From NCBI GenBank assembly GCA_016705335.1, contig JADIYN010000038.1:1-63538 (forward strand): a stretch of DNA of 63,538 nt, in the 5' to 3' direction. Made by a program: the position numbers and the translations under genes. The stretch comes from Draconibacterium sp. Lineage in GTDB: Bacteria > Bacteroidota > Bacteroidia > Bacteroidales > Prolixibacteraceae. How positions within the stretch are numbered: position 1 is the first letter of the stretch; every line of letters starts with the position of its first letter. Below, piece by piece: positions 16,712 to 27,532 of the stretch. The notes beneath the pieces were generated by a model. It did no database searches, was not told the origin of the DNA, and saw nothing but the letters and a program-made list of their open reading frames with translations.

Positions 16712-19080
16712 TGAAGAATTACTTGTTCATATTCAGTTTGTTACTGCTTTTTTCATGCGGCAAAAACAATGAAAATCAGGTTGAATTTAACGCCGTTCAA
16801 TATGTCGATCCGCAAATTGGCTCGGTGCACGGACGCTGGTTTTTTTACACACCTGCCGCACTGCCGTTTGGAATGGCGAAACTCGCGCCGAATACCAACG
16901 CTTACGAAAGTGTTGGGAGCTGGCTTCCGGGTGGTTACGATGACCGTCATAACTCAATCGAAGGTTTTGCGCATTTTCATGAATTCCAGATTGGCGGAGT
17001 TGTGGTGATGCCAACTGTTGGGGAATTAAAAACTGTTCCGGGAACGCTCGAAAACCCGGATGCCGGTTACCGTTCACGATTTGATAAAAAGGACGAACAT
17101 TCTGAGCCCGGCTATTATTCAGTTCTTTTAAAGGATTATAATATCAAAGCTGAATTAACAGCTACCGGGCGGGTTGGCTTTCATCGCTACACTTTTCCCG
17201 AATCCGAAAATTCGAGATTGATTTTTGATATTGGCCACAAACAGGGCGAAAGCAGCGATGTTACCGAAGCTTTTGCAAGTTTGGTAAACAAAAATGAAGT
17301 AGAAGGATTTGTGGAAACTAATCCGGAATATGTAAAATTCTGTGACCCGGGCAATCGTGTGAAAATGTATTTCATTGCCCGTTTGAGCAAAACCCCTGAA
17401 AGTGTTGGCACATTTCAGGATTCAATCGTCAGTGAAAACCAGTCGTCAACTACAGGAATCAGAAACGGAATTTATCTGACATTTAAAACCACAGCAAATG
17501 AAGTGGTTGAAATGCAGGTCGGACTTTCATACACAAGCATCGAAAATGCCAGGCTGAACCTGGAAACTGAAGCCACAAATGTATCATTTGATGAGGTGCA
17601 CAAAACGGCAACTAAAAAATGGAATGAAATGCTCGGCCGGATTCAGGCAGAAGGAAATCAACCCGATGATTTAAAGAAATTCTATACAGGACTTTATCAT
17701 GCGTTGCTTGGACGAGGTTTGGCAAGCGATGTAAATGGGCAATACAAATTAAATGGCGAAGGAATTGGGCAAATTCCACTTGATGAAAACGGAAAACCAA
17801 AATACGCGCATTACAATACCGATGGAATCTGGGGTGGATTCTGGAACCTGAGCCAGTTGTGGGCAATGGTTTACCCCGATTATTTTAGCCAGTACCTGCA
17901 GTCGAATATAGATTTCTACAAAGAAACAGGCTGGCTGCACGATGGTGAAGCTGCAGGAGCTTATACTAATGGTGTTCAAACCAATTTCCAGGGATTGCTG
18001 ATTGCCTCGGCCTACAATTGCGGCATCCGCGATTTCGACTGGCAAACGGGTTACGAAGCTGCGTTTAAAAACGAAGTCGATTCGGTTGGCAGAAATCTTG
18101 GGAACGGGAAATATGATTTGCACCGGTTTATGAAACTCGGATACAATCCGTACGAAAATACAACTGTATCAAATGGTTGGGTTTATAATTTTGGAGCATC
18201 ACACACACTTGAATATGCTTTCAGTTCGTATGCAGTTGCTCAAATGGCAAAAGCGCTTGGCAAAACCACTGATTATGAAAAGCTGATAAAACAAGCGGAT
18301 TACTGGAAAAATTTGTTCGACCCTGAAACAAAGTTTATTCGTCCAAAACTTCCAAACGGAGATTTCATAAAAGATTTCGATCCGATGAAACCCTGGGATG
18401 GTTTTCAGGAAGGAAATGCATTTCAATATACCTGGTATGTTCCTCACGATGCGGCTGCATTGATTGATAAATTGGGACTTGACCTTTTTAATGAACGGCT
18501 GGAAAAAACATTTACTGAAAGTCAGAAATCAGGTTTTGGCGGCGGCAAGGAAATCGACAGTTTTTCGGGAGTTGAAAAGTTGTACAACCAGGGAAACCAA
18601 CCTTGTTTGCACCAACCGTGGTTGTTTAATTATTCGGGCAAACCCTGGTTAACGCAAAAATGGACCCGCCTGATTTGCAACGAATTTTACGGGACTGAAC
18701 CTCTGCATGGTTACGGTTTTGGTCAGGATGAAGATCAGGGACAACTGGGTGCGTGGTATGTGATGGCTGCGCTCGGATTATTTGATGTTCAGGGTCATGC
18801 AGCTGCAAATCCGACTCTTCAGTTTGGCAGCCCGCAATTTGAAAAAGTGACCATTCAACTTTCGAATGATCCCGCAAAAAAATTGGTAATCAAAACCGAA
18901 AATAATTCGAAAGAAAACATGTATGTACAGGGAATCAATTTCAAAGGAAACCCAATCGAAAACTGCTGGATCAACCGGGTAGAATTGATGGAAGGTGGTG
19001 AATTGGTATTTAATATGGATTCAGTGCCTAACATGAATTGGGGCATAAAAACTCCGCCACCTTCCATGAGTACCGAATAA
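16711..19080 (+). CDS. GH92 family alpha-mannosidase, lipoprotein
   Basis: 789 aa exo-acting, calcium-dependent alpha-mannosidase family. A lipoprotein signal (MKNYLFIFSLLLLFSCG) suggests surface or periplasmic anchoring. The N-terminal beta-sandwich starts VQYVDPQIGSVHGRWFFYTPAALPFGM. The (alpha/alpha)6 domain includes EGNAFQYTW (E567, aligning with the family's catalytic acid) and GFGQDEDQGQLGAWYVMAALG (acids D673-D675, base/calcium region). GH92 enzymes usually cut alpha-1,2, 1,3, 1,4 or 1,6 mannose linkages; which one cannot be told here. It starts on the last base of the ROK gene and is intact. A second, longer GH92 closes the locus. Confidence 0.93.
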   Translation: MKNYLFIFSLLLLFSCGKNNENQVEFNAVQYVDPQIGSVHGRWFFYTPAALPFGMAKLAPNTNAYESVGSWLPGGYDDRHNSIEGFAHFHEFQIGGVVVMPTVGELKTVPGTLENPDAGYRSRFDKKDEHSEPGYYSVLLKDYNIKAELTATGRVGFHRYTFPESENSRLIFDIGHKQGESSDVTEAFASLVNKNEVEGFVETNPEYVKFCDPGNRVKMYFIARLSKTPESVGTFQDSIVSENQSSTTGIRNGIYLTFKTTANEVVEMQVGLSYTSIENARLNLETEATNVSFDEVHKTATKKWNEMLGRIQAEGNQPDDLKKFYTGLYHALLGRGLASDVNGQYKLNGEGIGQIPLDENGKPKYAHYNTDGIWGGFWNLSQLWAMVYPDYFSQYLQSNIDFYKETGWLHDGEAAGAYTNGVQTNFQGLLIASAYNCGIRDFDWQTGYEAAFKNEVDSVGRNLGNGKYDLHRFMKLGYNPYENTTVSNGWVYNFGASHTLEYAFSSYAVAQMAKALGKTTDYEKLIKQADYWKNLFDPETKFIRPKLPNGDFIKDFDPMKPWDGFQEGNAFQYTWYVPHDAAALIDKLGLDLFNERLEKTFTESQKSGFGGGKEIDSFSGVEKLYNQGNQPCLHQPWLFNYSGKPWLTQKWTRLICNEFYGTEPLHGYGFGQDEDQGQLGAWYVMAALGLFDVQGHAAANPTLQFGSPQFEKVTIQLSNDPAKKLVIKTENNSKENMYVQGINFKGNPIENCWINRVELMEGGELVFNMDSVPNMNWGIKTPPPSMSTE

Positions 19081-19086
19081 TCCGGA

Positions 19087-19176
19087 CGTTGTCAGCCCCG
19101 ATTGCTATCGGGGCACGCTGACAAGTCAAGAAGATAAAAACCTGTCAACGTCCTTGGACTTGACAGCGTTTAACGG
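19087..19176. repeat. Dispersed palindromic repeat, copy A (CCCCGAT hairpin with GCTGACAAGTC)
   Basis: Contains the hairpin CCCCGAT-TGCT-ATCGGGG (19096-19113) inside a wider palindrome made of GTTGTCAG...CGCTGACAAGTC. A second half-element (CCTGTCAACGTCC...TTGACAGCGTTTA) follows. Nearly the same sequence occurs inverted at 29309-29358, and its right half recurs at 21836-21912. It sits between two hydrolase genes, probably a transcribed intergenic repeat. Confidence 0.65.
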
Positions 19177-19190
19177 AAAAAAAAAATGAT

Positions 19191-21812
19191 ATGAAACAAA
19201 AACATTCCATATTAACCTTCCTCCTTATTGCTTTAACAACGACGATTTTGCTTGCCCAAAACACCGAAATCCTGTTAAACAGCGGTTGGAAAGCAAAACG
19301 CGCAAACGAGGTAGTTGCTGATGGAACAGTTATTTCTTCTTCGGATTTTGAATTTTCGGGTTGGATGGAAGCTGTAGTGCCGGGAACGGTTTTAACAACT
19401 TTGCTGCACAACGGTAAAATTCCTGACCCCTTTTTTGGAATGAACAACGAATTGATTCCTGATATTTATAACGTTGGCACTGAACATTATACCTACTGGT
19501 TTCAAAATAATTTTTCGTTGCCCGAAATAAAAACCGGCCAGCAGGTGTGGCTGAAATTCAGGGGGATAAATTATGCTGCGGATATTTTTCTGAACGGACA
19601 ACGTGTAAATACCGATACACACAAAAGTATGTACCTGCGCGAAAAATATTTAATTACACCTTTTTTAAACGATTCAAAACCAAATAACCTGGCAGTTATT
19701 GTTGAGCCGCCAAGTCCTGTTGGTGAAGCAAATGGCGGTCAGGGTGGTGATGGTACAATTGCCCGTTCGGTTACTCAGCAATTTACTGCAGGTTGGGACT
19801 GGATTTGCCCGATCCGCGACAGAAATACTGGGATTTGGGATCAGGTTTCAATTGAAATTACAGGCCCGGTTGACTTGCGCGACCCGTTTGTTAAAACTTT
19901 GGTGCCGGGAAAACGGACACCGGGAGGAAAACAAAATCCGGCTTTTATTTCTATTTCGGCAGATTTGGTAAATGTTTCAAAGGAATTGCAAAAAGGAACT
20001 TTAATAGCCAAAATTGGCGATAAACACTGGAAACTTCCCGCATCGGTTAAGGCCGGGGAAACTTTAAATGTTTCGTTTCCTGAAATTAAAATGGAAAATC
20101 CTGAATTATGGTGGCCAAACGGGATGGGTGAACCGGTTTTGCATCAACTGGAACTGAGTTTTGAAATAAATGAAACAACGTCCGATAAAGAATCCGTGAA
20201 TTTTGGGATTCGTCAAACCGATACCTATTTTGATAAAATTGTTGGTGGACGCGTGTTTTTGATCAACAGTCAAAAAGTATTCATCAAAGGTGGAAACTGG
20301 ATTGCTTCGGATGCGTTGTTGCGCCTTTCGCCTGAAAGATATGAAACAGAAGTTCGGATGCACGCTCAAATGAATATGAACATGATTCGCATTTGGGGAG
20401 GCGCCATGCCCGAACGTCCTGAATTTTATGATGCATGCGATAAATACGGACTTTTGGTGTGGCAGGATCTGTGGGTTTCAGGTGATTGCAACGGCGAGTG
20501 GTTCGACCCCAGGAAAAAGGAATCGCAGGCAAGGCGAAAAGCATATCCCGACGATCATTCACTTTTTCTTGCAACCGCAATCGACCAAATAAAAATGTTA
20601 CGCAACCACCCAAGCCTTTATCTTTGGTGCGGCGGCAACGAAACGCCTCCTCCACCTGACATTCACCATGCGCTGGAAACACAGATTTTTCCCGAATTTG
20701 ATGGAACCCGCTACTATGTAAACGAATCAACTTCCGACAGTATCCTCCGAAACACAATTGGAGGAAATGGCGATGGTCCGTATGGAATTCAAAATCCTTT
20801 GCGGTTTTTTGTTACGCAATCCTATCCGTTTAATCCTGAACTGGGTTCTGTAGGAATGCCCAACGTGGAAACCATGCGTAAAATAATGGACGAAAAAGAT
20901 TTGCAGCCACCCCGAAACGACCGCGCAAACCGAGTTTGGCTCTACCACAAATACATAGGTTATGGTGATCATATCGAACGTTTTGGTGAAATAAAAGGGA
21001 TTGAGGATTTCTGTAAAAAGGCACAGGTTGTGAATTACGAACAATACCGGGCTTTGCAGGAAGGTTTTAACGCAGGAATGTGGGACAAATACACAGGAAT
21101 GCTGGTTTGGAAAAACCAAAATCCATGGACTGCGTTACGCGGTCAGTTTTATGACGTGTTTCTGGATCAAACCGGCGGATTTTATGGTTTTCAACATGGT
21201 GCGGTTCCGCTGCATGTTCAGTTAAACCTCAACGATTCAAGCGTGTGTGTTGTCAATCAAAGTTTATTTGATGCAAGCAATCTTACAATTGAAGCACAGC
21301 TTTTTGATCTGCATGGAAATAAAATGAGCCAGGCAAATTTCCAGCTTGATGTAGCGACAAATACACACAAAACAGCAGGAAAACTATTTTCAGGACCAAA
21401 ACCATCCGGACTTTATTTTGCCCGTTTAATCCTGAAAAACGAAAGCGGAAATATAATCGATGAAAATTTGTACTGGCTCACTAATCAGGATTCTGATATG
21501 CAGGAATTGGAAAAGCTGCAGCCCGTAACACTGCAACTTCAAATTGATAAAAGTGAACCTGGTAAGAGAATTGCAATAATTACGAATAACCACAAAGAAA
21601 CAGCCTTTTTCACCCGGTTAAAAGTAACCGATAGGCAATCAAATGAATTGGTTTTTCCTGTATTCTTCGAAGATAATTACCTGACTTTTTTTCAAGGCGA
21701 ACAAAAGAAAATCGCAATCGATTTATCGCAATTATCGCCGGAAAATAAGTTGGAAAATTTGCAATTGGAACTGGAACCCTGGAATGGAACGATGATTAAA
21801 CAGGATTTATAA
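19191..21812 (+). CDS. GH2 family beta-mannosidase-like hydrolase, secreted
   Basis: 873 aa with a signal peptide (1-22, ending TTTILLAQ). The order is a jelly-roll sugar-binding domain (about 50-200), an immunoglobulin-like domain, a TIM barrel (about 350-640) and two C-terminal beta-domains. The acid/base is E484 in LWCGGNE and the likely nucleophile E550 in FNPELGSVGMP. The latter motif is the form seen in plant-type mannosylglycoprotein endo-beta-mannosidases and exo-beta-glucosaminidases rather than ordinary beta-galactosidases. Removing the core Man-beta-1,4-GlcNAc of N-glycans would fit the neighbouring alpha-mannosidases and fucosidase (inference). Beta-mannosidase acting on other glycans is the alternative. 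Confidence 0.9.
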   Translation: MKQKHSILTFLLIALTTTILLAQNTEILLNSGWKAKRANEVVADGTVISSSDFEFSGWMEAVVPGTVLTTLLHNGKIPDPFFGMNNELIPDIYNVGTEHYTYWFQNNFSLPEIKTGQQVWLKFRGINYAADIFLNGQRVNTDTHKSMYLREKYLITPFLNDSKPNNLAVIVEPPSPVGEANGGQGGDGTIARSVTQQFTAGWDWICPIRDRNTGIWDQVSIEITGPVDLRDPFVKTLVPGKRTPGGKQNPAFISISADLVNVSKELQKGTLIAKIGDKHWKLPASVKAGETLNVSFPEIKMENPELWWPNGMGEPVLHQLELSFEINETTSDKESVNFGIRQTDTYFDKIVGGRVFLINSQKVFIKGGNWIASDALLRLSPERYETEVRMHAQMNMNMIRIWGGAMPERPEFYDACDKYGLLVWQDLWVSGDCNGEWFDPRKKESQARRKAYPDDHSLFLATAIDQIKMLRNHPSLYLWCGGNETPPPPDIHHALETQIFPEFDGTRYYVNESTSDSILRNTIGGNGDGPYGIQNPLRFFVTQSYPFNPELGSVGMPNVETMRKIMDEKDLQPPRNDRANRVWLYHKYIGYGDHIERFGEIKGIEDFCKKAQVVNYEQYRALQEGFNAGMWDKYTGMLVWKNQNPWTALRGQFYDVFLDQTGGFYGFQHGAVPLHVQLNLNDSSVCVVNQSLFDASNLTIEAQLFDLHGNKMSQANFQLDVATNTHKTAGKLFSGPKPSGLYFARLILKNESGNIIDENLYWLTNQDSDMQELEKLQPVTLQLQIDKSEPGKRIAIITNNHKETAFFTRLKVTDRQSNELVFPVFFEDNYLTFFQGEQKKIAIDLSQLSPENKLENLQLELEPWNGTMIKQDL

Positions 21813-21835
21813 ATAATGAATGATTTTAGAATGGT

Positions 21836-21912
21836 TGACGTTATCATCTGCTTTTACGCTGACAAGTCGGAAGATAAAACCTGACAGCGTCCCAGGACCT
21901 GTCAGCGTTTAA
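21836..21912. repeat. Dispersed palindromic repeat, copy B
   Basis: Intergenic sequence with ACGCTGACAAGTC, AGATAAAACCTGACAGCGTCC and GGACCTGTCAGCGTTTA, matching the layout of the repeat at 19087-19176 but with the CCCCGAT hairpin replaced. CTGACAGCGTCC and GGACCTGTCAG can pair. It lies between the GH2 gene and the next hydrolase. Confidence 0.55.
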
Positions 21913-21939
21913 TAGAAGAAATGAATAAAAATTACAAAT

Positions 21940-23229
21940 ATGAAAACCAATTTTTCCGTCTTCCTTTTGTCGTTAATGCTTCTCTTTTTTGGAGCTTGTA
22001 CCCAACAATCAAAAACAAACAAAATGCTAATTCAAAAAATTCAGCAAGACGAGGACATTGCCTTTACAAAGCAAAAAGCCCTGGAAATAGTAAGAACTGG
22101 ATTTAACGCCGGCGATGGTTACGGCGAAGTCTGGATTCGCGATTATAACACTTTTATCGAGCTATCGGCAAAGGTTTTTGAACCTGAAGTTTTAAGGGAA
22201 AATCTGTTTGTATTTTTCAAAATGCAGGGTGAAGATGGAAACATTATCGATGGATTTATTCCGAAAGATAAGTTTACGGGGCAGGTTACGATTACATATA
22301 TTCTGATTTGGAGCCACGTTATGCAGGCCATAAAAATACGGTTGAAACCGACCAGGAATCATCACTGGTTCAGGCCATTTACAAGTATGTAAATGTTACC
22401 GGCGATAAATCAATTTTAAACGAAAATGTAGGTGGCAAATCGGTTGCCGAACGTTTGGAGTGGGCAATGCAATTCTTGATGGAAAAACGCCTGAACGAAA
22501 AATACGGTCTCATTTGGGGCGCCACAACTGCCGATTGGGGCGATGTTCAGCCCGAACACGACTGGGGCGTTTATTTTACCGACGACACACATTACGCAAT
22601 TGATATTTACGATAATGCTATGTTTTTAATTGCGCTTGATAATTTAATGGAATTGCTGCCCGACTCAAAAAATAAATGGGAAACCGTGCGAAACCTGATT
22701 GCAGAAAATACACGGAAGTATTTGTGGGACGAACAGAATCAGAAATTCATTCCACACATTTATTTGAATGGTTCGCCATTTCCTGCAGATTTTAACGAAA
22801 ATGAAATTTATTATCATGGCGGAACGGCTGTGGCAATTGAAGCCGGACTTCTTTCAAAAGAGGAGATAAAAATTTCGCTTGAAAAAATGATAGCCAATGT
22901 AAAGGCTTCAGGCGCCGGTTCAATCGGGTTAACCATGTATCCGCCCTATCCCGAAGGATTTTTCAAAAACAAGGGAATGTACCCGTATGGTTACCAAAAT
23001 GGCGGCGACTGGACCTGGTTTGGCGGGCGTATGATTCAACAGCTCATTAAAAACGGTTTTGTTGAAGAAGCTTACCTGCAAATGCAACCCATGGTAAAAC
23101 GGGTTAAGGACAACGACGGCTTTTTTGAGTGGTACACGGTTGACAATAAACCAAAAGGCTCGGGAACTTTCAGGGGTGAAGCCGGCGTTTTGTACAAAGG
23201 CAATTATCATGTTCGAAGAATTAAAATAA
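21940..23229 (+). CDS. Six-hairpin glycosidase-like lipoprotein (paralogue 1), two frameshifts
   Basis: About 429 aa once two single-base errors are allowed for. A G is missing in the G run at 22278-22281 (restores FTGAGYDYIYSDLEPRYAGHKNTVETDQ). A G is extra at 23199-23200 (restores the ending LYKAIIMFEELK, stop at 23229 instead of 23255). The lipoprotein signal ends LLFFGAC. The body is an all-alpha toroid typical of six-hairpin glycosidases, with acidic motifs VWIRDYNTF, TVETDQESS, ATTADWGDVQ and NGGDWTWFGGRM. It clearly resembles the protein at 29403-30698 along its whole length. The CAZy family is not recognised; GH63/GH15/GH125-like folds are candidates. A role in trimming the same glycan as its neighbours is inferred. 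Confidence 0.75.
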
Positions 23230-23329
23230 AACTGAAGTTGACAGGATTTGCATAAAAAAATTTAAAACCAATTGATTAGTCTAAATGCGATTTCTGTCAG
23301 TTTCCATAAACAAATAAAAATTTACAAAG

Positions 23330-24832
23330 ATGAAAATCAATCTTTTACATGTCGTCGGTTTTATCTGTTTGCTAAACTTCATTATTGTAAACAGTGCTTT
23401 TGCCCAAAATGACAGCAAAACAAAGTTAAAATCCACCGACGATCCGATGGCTGTGGAATTGACAAAGCAGTTATCAAATGACCAGGGATATATTTGGCCC
23501 AAAGATCCAAAAGTGCAGGAAAACCTGAATAAGTGGCAGGGTTACAAATTTGGCCTGCTGATTCACATGGGTTTATATTCTGAACTTGGAATTGTAGAAT
23601 CGTGGGCATTGTGCCCCGAAGACTGGATTACCCGCAATGGGTACGACGATTATTATAAATTCTGCAACGATTACCGAAACACAATTACAAAATTTAACCC
23701 GGTTAACTTCGACCCTGAAAAATGGGCGAAAATGTTCAGGAATTCAGGCGCAAAGTACATGATTTATTCATCAAAGCATCACGATGGATTTTGTTTGTAT
23801 GATACAAAATACACCGATTTTAAAGTAACTGACCCGGCCTGCCCGTTTTCTGCCAATCCAAAATCAAATGTTTTAAAAGAAGTACTTGATGCCACAAGAA
23901 AAGAAGGGCTGGCCACAGGAATTTATTTTTCAAAACCCGACTGGACAACTCCGAACTTTTGGTGGCCCTATTATCCGCCAAAAGACAGAAATCCAAATTA
24001 TGATATTACCAAACATCCCGACCGATGGAAAAAGTTTGTGGATTACACACAAAATCAAATCAATGAGCTTACGACTGAATATGGAAAAGTAGATATTCTT
24101 TGGTTGGATGGCTGCTGGGTTATGCCGAAATCTGCAATTACTCCAAAAGTGGAGGAGTTTTGCAAGTATCCGTTCGATATGGATATCAACATGAAACTGA
24201 TTGCAGAAAAGGCACGCGCCAGTCAGCCCGGAATGCTCGTTGTTGACCGCTGGGTGGAAGGAGAATATGAGAATTATTTAACACCAGAACAAAAAACACC
24301 CGAAAGACCATTGCTTGTTCCCTGGGAAAGTTGCATTACAATGGGTGGCGCCTGGGGCTGGGTGAAAAACGATAATTACAAATCATCAAAAGAGCTTGTT
24401 CACCTGCTTGTAAATATTGTTGCCAAAGGCGGAAACCTGTTGCTTGGTGTTGGTCCGAACGGGAAAGGTGAATTTGAACCAAAAGTTTATGAAAATCTTG
24501 CACTGCTTGGAAAATGGCTTGAAGTAAACGGTGAAGCAATTTACGAAACAAATCCTGTAGAACCTTTTCTGGATGGAAAAGTTGCATACACAGCAAAAGG
24601 CGATCACATAATTTATGCGATTTATATGCCCGAAAAAAATGAAGAAGAATTGCCTTCCGAAATATTTGTTCAAACAGATTTGAAGGGTAAAATGAAAATT
24701 GATCTGTTGGCTACAAATCAGAAATTAAAGTTCAAAACTGTAGATGGTGGCGTAAAAATAACGATACCTCAAAACTTAAGATCTTCGCTGACAAAACAGG
24801 AGGCAGTAGCAATCAGGCTTGTAAGTGAATAA
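23330..24832 (+). CDS. GH29 family alpha-L-fucosidase, secreted
   Basis: 500 aa with a signal peptide (1-25, NSAFAQ). The TIM-barrel domain shows the fucosidase landmarks KFGLLIHMGLYS (74-85, where the family has FGlFiHwG), SSKHHDGFCLYDTKYTDF (147-164, the KHHDGF fucose-binding motif) and VDILWLDGCW with the nucleophile at D260. A C-terminal beta domain follows from about 410. GH29 enzymes remove alpha-fucose by a retaining mechanism. The W-x-G of the second motif is replaced by M-G-L, a small deviation. The open frame is intact and stands 100 bp after the preceding gene. It fits removal of core or antennary fucose from glycoproteins. Confidence 0.93.
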   Translation: MKINLLHVVGFICLLNFIIVNSAFAQNDSKTKLKSTDDPMAVELTKQLSNDQGYIWPKDPKVQENLNKWQGYKFGLLIHMGLYSELGIVESWALCPEDWITRNGYDDYYKFCNDYRNTITKFNPVNFDPEKWAKMFRNSGAKYMIYSSKHHDGFCLYDTKYTDFKVTDPACPFSANPKSNVLKEVLDATRKEGLATGIYFSKPDWTTPNFWWPYYPPKDRNPNYDITKHPDRWKKFVDYTQNQINELTTEYGKVDILWLDGCWVMPKSAITPKVEEFCKYPFDMDINMKLIAEKARASQPGMLVVDRWVEGEYENYLTPEQKTPERPLLVPWESCITMGGAWGWVKNDNYKSSKELVHLLVNIVAKGGNLLLGVGPNGKGEFEPKVYENLALLGKWLEVNGEAIYETNPVEPFLDGKVAYTAKGDHIIYAIYMPEKNEEELPSEIFVQTDLKGKMKIDLLATNQKLKFKTVDGGVKITIPQNLRSSLTKQEAVAIRLVSE

Positions 24833-24869
24833 GGAATAAGATTTAAAATCAATCACAATACCACAATAA

Positions 24870-27531
24870 ATGAAAATAAAAATAATGGTTATTAGCATTC
24901 TGTTATTGCTGATTCATGCAGTTTCATTTAGCCAGAAACCAATTACCGAATCTAAAATTGACGAGGTAATCGTAGTTTTTAAAACCCACTTCGATATTGG
25001 TTATACTGACTGGGCAGCAAATGTTCGTGAGGGCTATGCCAACCAAATGGTTGAAGGTGCTCTTGGTTTAATTGAAAAATCGAAACTACTGCCAGCAAAT
25101 GAACAATTCCGATGGACCGTTTCAGGCTGGCCAATGAAAGTGATGCTTGCCGGTTCGAAACCAGAAGTAAAAAGAAGATTGAGCAAGCCTTAAAAAACGG
25201 TAATTTCGTTGTTCATGCCATGCCGTTTACTTTCGAAACTGAAGCTGGCGAACTTGAATCGATTACCCGTTCGCTTTCTTTTTCGTCTGAAATATACAAA
25301 CAGGCAGATCTGCCATTACCCATCGATGCCAAACAAACCGATGTACCAGGGCATTCATGGGTTCTTCCAACATTGTTAACTAATGCAGGTGTAAAATTTC
25401 TTCATATCGGATGCAATCCAGCCTCGAAATCGCCTGACGTACCATTACTTTTTTGGTGGGAAGGCCCTGACAAGTCGCAACTGATGACCATGTATTTTGA
25501 TCCTTACTATGGAACTTCTCCGGCTCCGCCAACTGATTGGAAATATAAAACCTGGATTGCCATTTTTCATACGAATGATAATACTGGCGCACCTTCATGG
25601 GAAGAGTTTATAAAAGCCATAAACGAAGTGAAGACACAAAATCCGGGGGCAAAAATACGTACCGGCAGCATGGCCGATTTTTACACAACAATTATGAAAG
25701 AGAACCCGGAATTGCCTGTCATTAGTGGGGACATGCCCGATACATGGATTCATGGTTATATGTCGATGCCGCGTGAATTGAAAGCAGATCATAACCTTGG
25801 AAAACAAATTTATAATCTGGAAACCTTAAATAGTTTGTCAAAAATATGGGGCGTTGAAAGCAACGAACAAGTAAATATTGTCGTGGATAAAGCAAACGAA
25901 AGTATTAACCTTTTTAACGAACATACTTTCGGGTTGGCAATGAGCCACGGTCATGCTGGATATTGGGCGTATGGAAACGAATTTGAGTATCTACGTGCAA
26001 AAGGTTTTTACGAGCCCATCGAATTTTCATGGAAGGAAAAAGGACAACATATTGCAACGGCTGAAAATCTTGTGTACCCGGTATTAAAAAGGGAGATGAA
26101 AAAGCTGGCTGCCTCAGTTAATGTTGACGGAAGCCGGATTGTAGTGTACAATCCATTACCATGGAAACGCAGCGGATTGGTCACAATTCAAACAAGTTAT
26201 CAGCTAAAGAAGGCACTTAAAAACGTATCTACCGGCGAAATAATTACCAATTCAAAAGACAATAACATCATTCAGTTTATTGCGAAAGATGTTCCTGCAT
26301 TGGGTTATTCAACCTACATTCCTGTTGAAGAACAAAAACCAGCACCAAATCATTTTTTAATTTCCGACGAAAAAAATGCAACCATCGCAAATCAGTTTTT
26401 TAGTATCCAATTCGATAAAAACAATGGTGCAATCCACTCTTTTATTGATAAAAAATCGGGAAAGGAGGCGGTTTCAACTAACCCGGACTGGAATTTTGGG
26501 CAATATGTTCATGAACAGTTCAGCAAGGAAAAAACAGATTCGTATGCAAAAGATTATATTAAAGGAGGTTTTAGTTGGGCTTATGCCGAATTGGGCCGAA
26601 TTAATTTATCAGATGAACCATATAAAAAACTGTCGGGAGAAAATGCGAAAATCATGTTTCGAAAGATTCAATCTCAGTTTCAGCAGTTATAAATTATGGT
26701 GCTGAAAAGCCATTGAATCAAAAAATATACGATGATTCTTACCTTGTACGACAATCAGCCTTTGCGGAAATTATCTGGAGCATAAACAGCAAGCCCGCAA
26801 ATCCTTGGCCAGAGGCTGGGTGGATTAGCTTTCCATTCAATATCAAAAATCCGCAATTCAGACTTGGAAGAATAGGAGCAGTTGTTAATCCGGCTACCGA
26901 TTTCATAAAAGGATCGAATCATGATTACTGTTTTCTTAACTCGGGAATGGCGATTATCGACTCCGAAAATCAGGGTTTTGGAATCATGTCGCCCGATGTG
27001 CCCGGCGTCAGTCTCGATCGTCCGGGTTTGTGGCGCTACACTCCTGATTTTATTCCAAAAAAAGGAAATGTATTTTTCAATTTGTACAACAATCAGTGGA
27101 GTGCCAATTTTACCGAATGGGTAGAAGGTTCATGGAACACGCGGTTTTACATTTGGCGGATTGATGAGTATTCAAACGAAAAATCGATTATTACTCCTTC
27201 CGAAGAATTTCGCAATCCCTTGTTGGCCGAATTTAGTGCCGGCGATCCCGGGGAATTGCCAGCTTCTGCGGAAGGTATAAGTTTGTCAGAAAAAGGCCTT
27301 TTAATAACTGCTTTTAAAAAAGATAAAAATGGAGATTTGTTGCGTTTGTGGGAGCAGAAAGGCGAAAATGTAAGCTGTACGATTTCGTTACCCCCAGGAA
27401 GCAATTATCGCTCAGCACACCTTTGCAATTTACGCGGCGAAGAATCGGGGGACAAAATAGCCATTACTAATAATAAATTTAAAATAGCCATAAAAGCTTA
27501 CCAACCAGTGACATTTATTTTATACGAATAA
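24870..27531 (+). CDS. GH38-like alpha-mannosidase, secreted, two frameshifts
   Basis: About 887 aa after restoring one A in the run at 25169-25173 (giving EVKKKIEQALKNG) and one T at 26657-26659 (giving SKDSISVSAVINYGAEKPLNQ). A signal peptide covers 1-21. The zinc site of GH38 is visible as THFDIGYTDW (H40, D42), and TDVPGHSW supplies the expected nucleophile D158 where classic members have DPFGHS. It ends with large beta-domains including RPGLWRYTPDFIPKKGNVFF. The divergence from standard GH38 suggests the DUF5054-type branch. The enzyme should cleave alpha-mannosides with retention. It is followed by 1 bp and then the isomerase-like gene, so the two are co-transcribed. Confidence 0.82.
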
Positions 27532-27532
27532 A

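Noticed and set aside
20284..20757. A 157-residue open frame on the minus strand opposite the GH2 gene
   Set aside because: Low-complexity, arginine/cysteine-rich translation typical of an antisense shadow; the plus-strand enzyme is intact.
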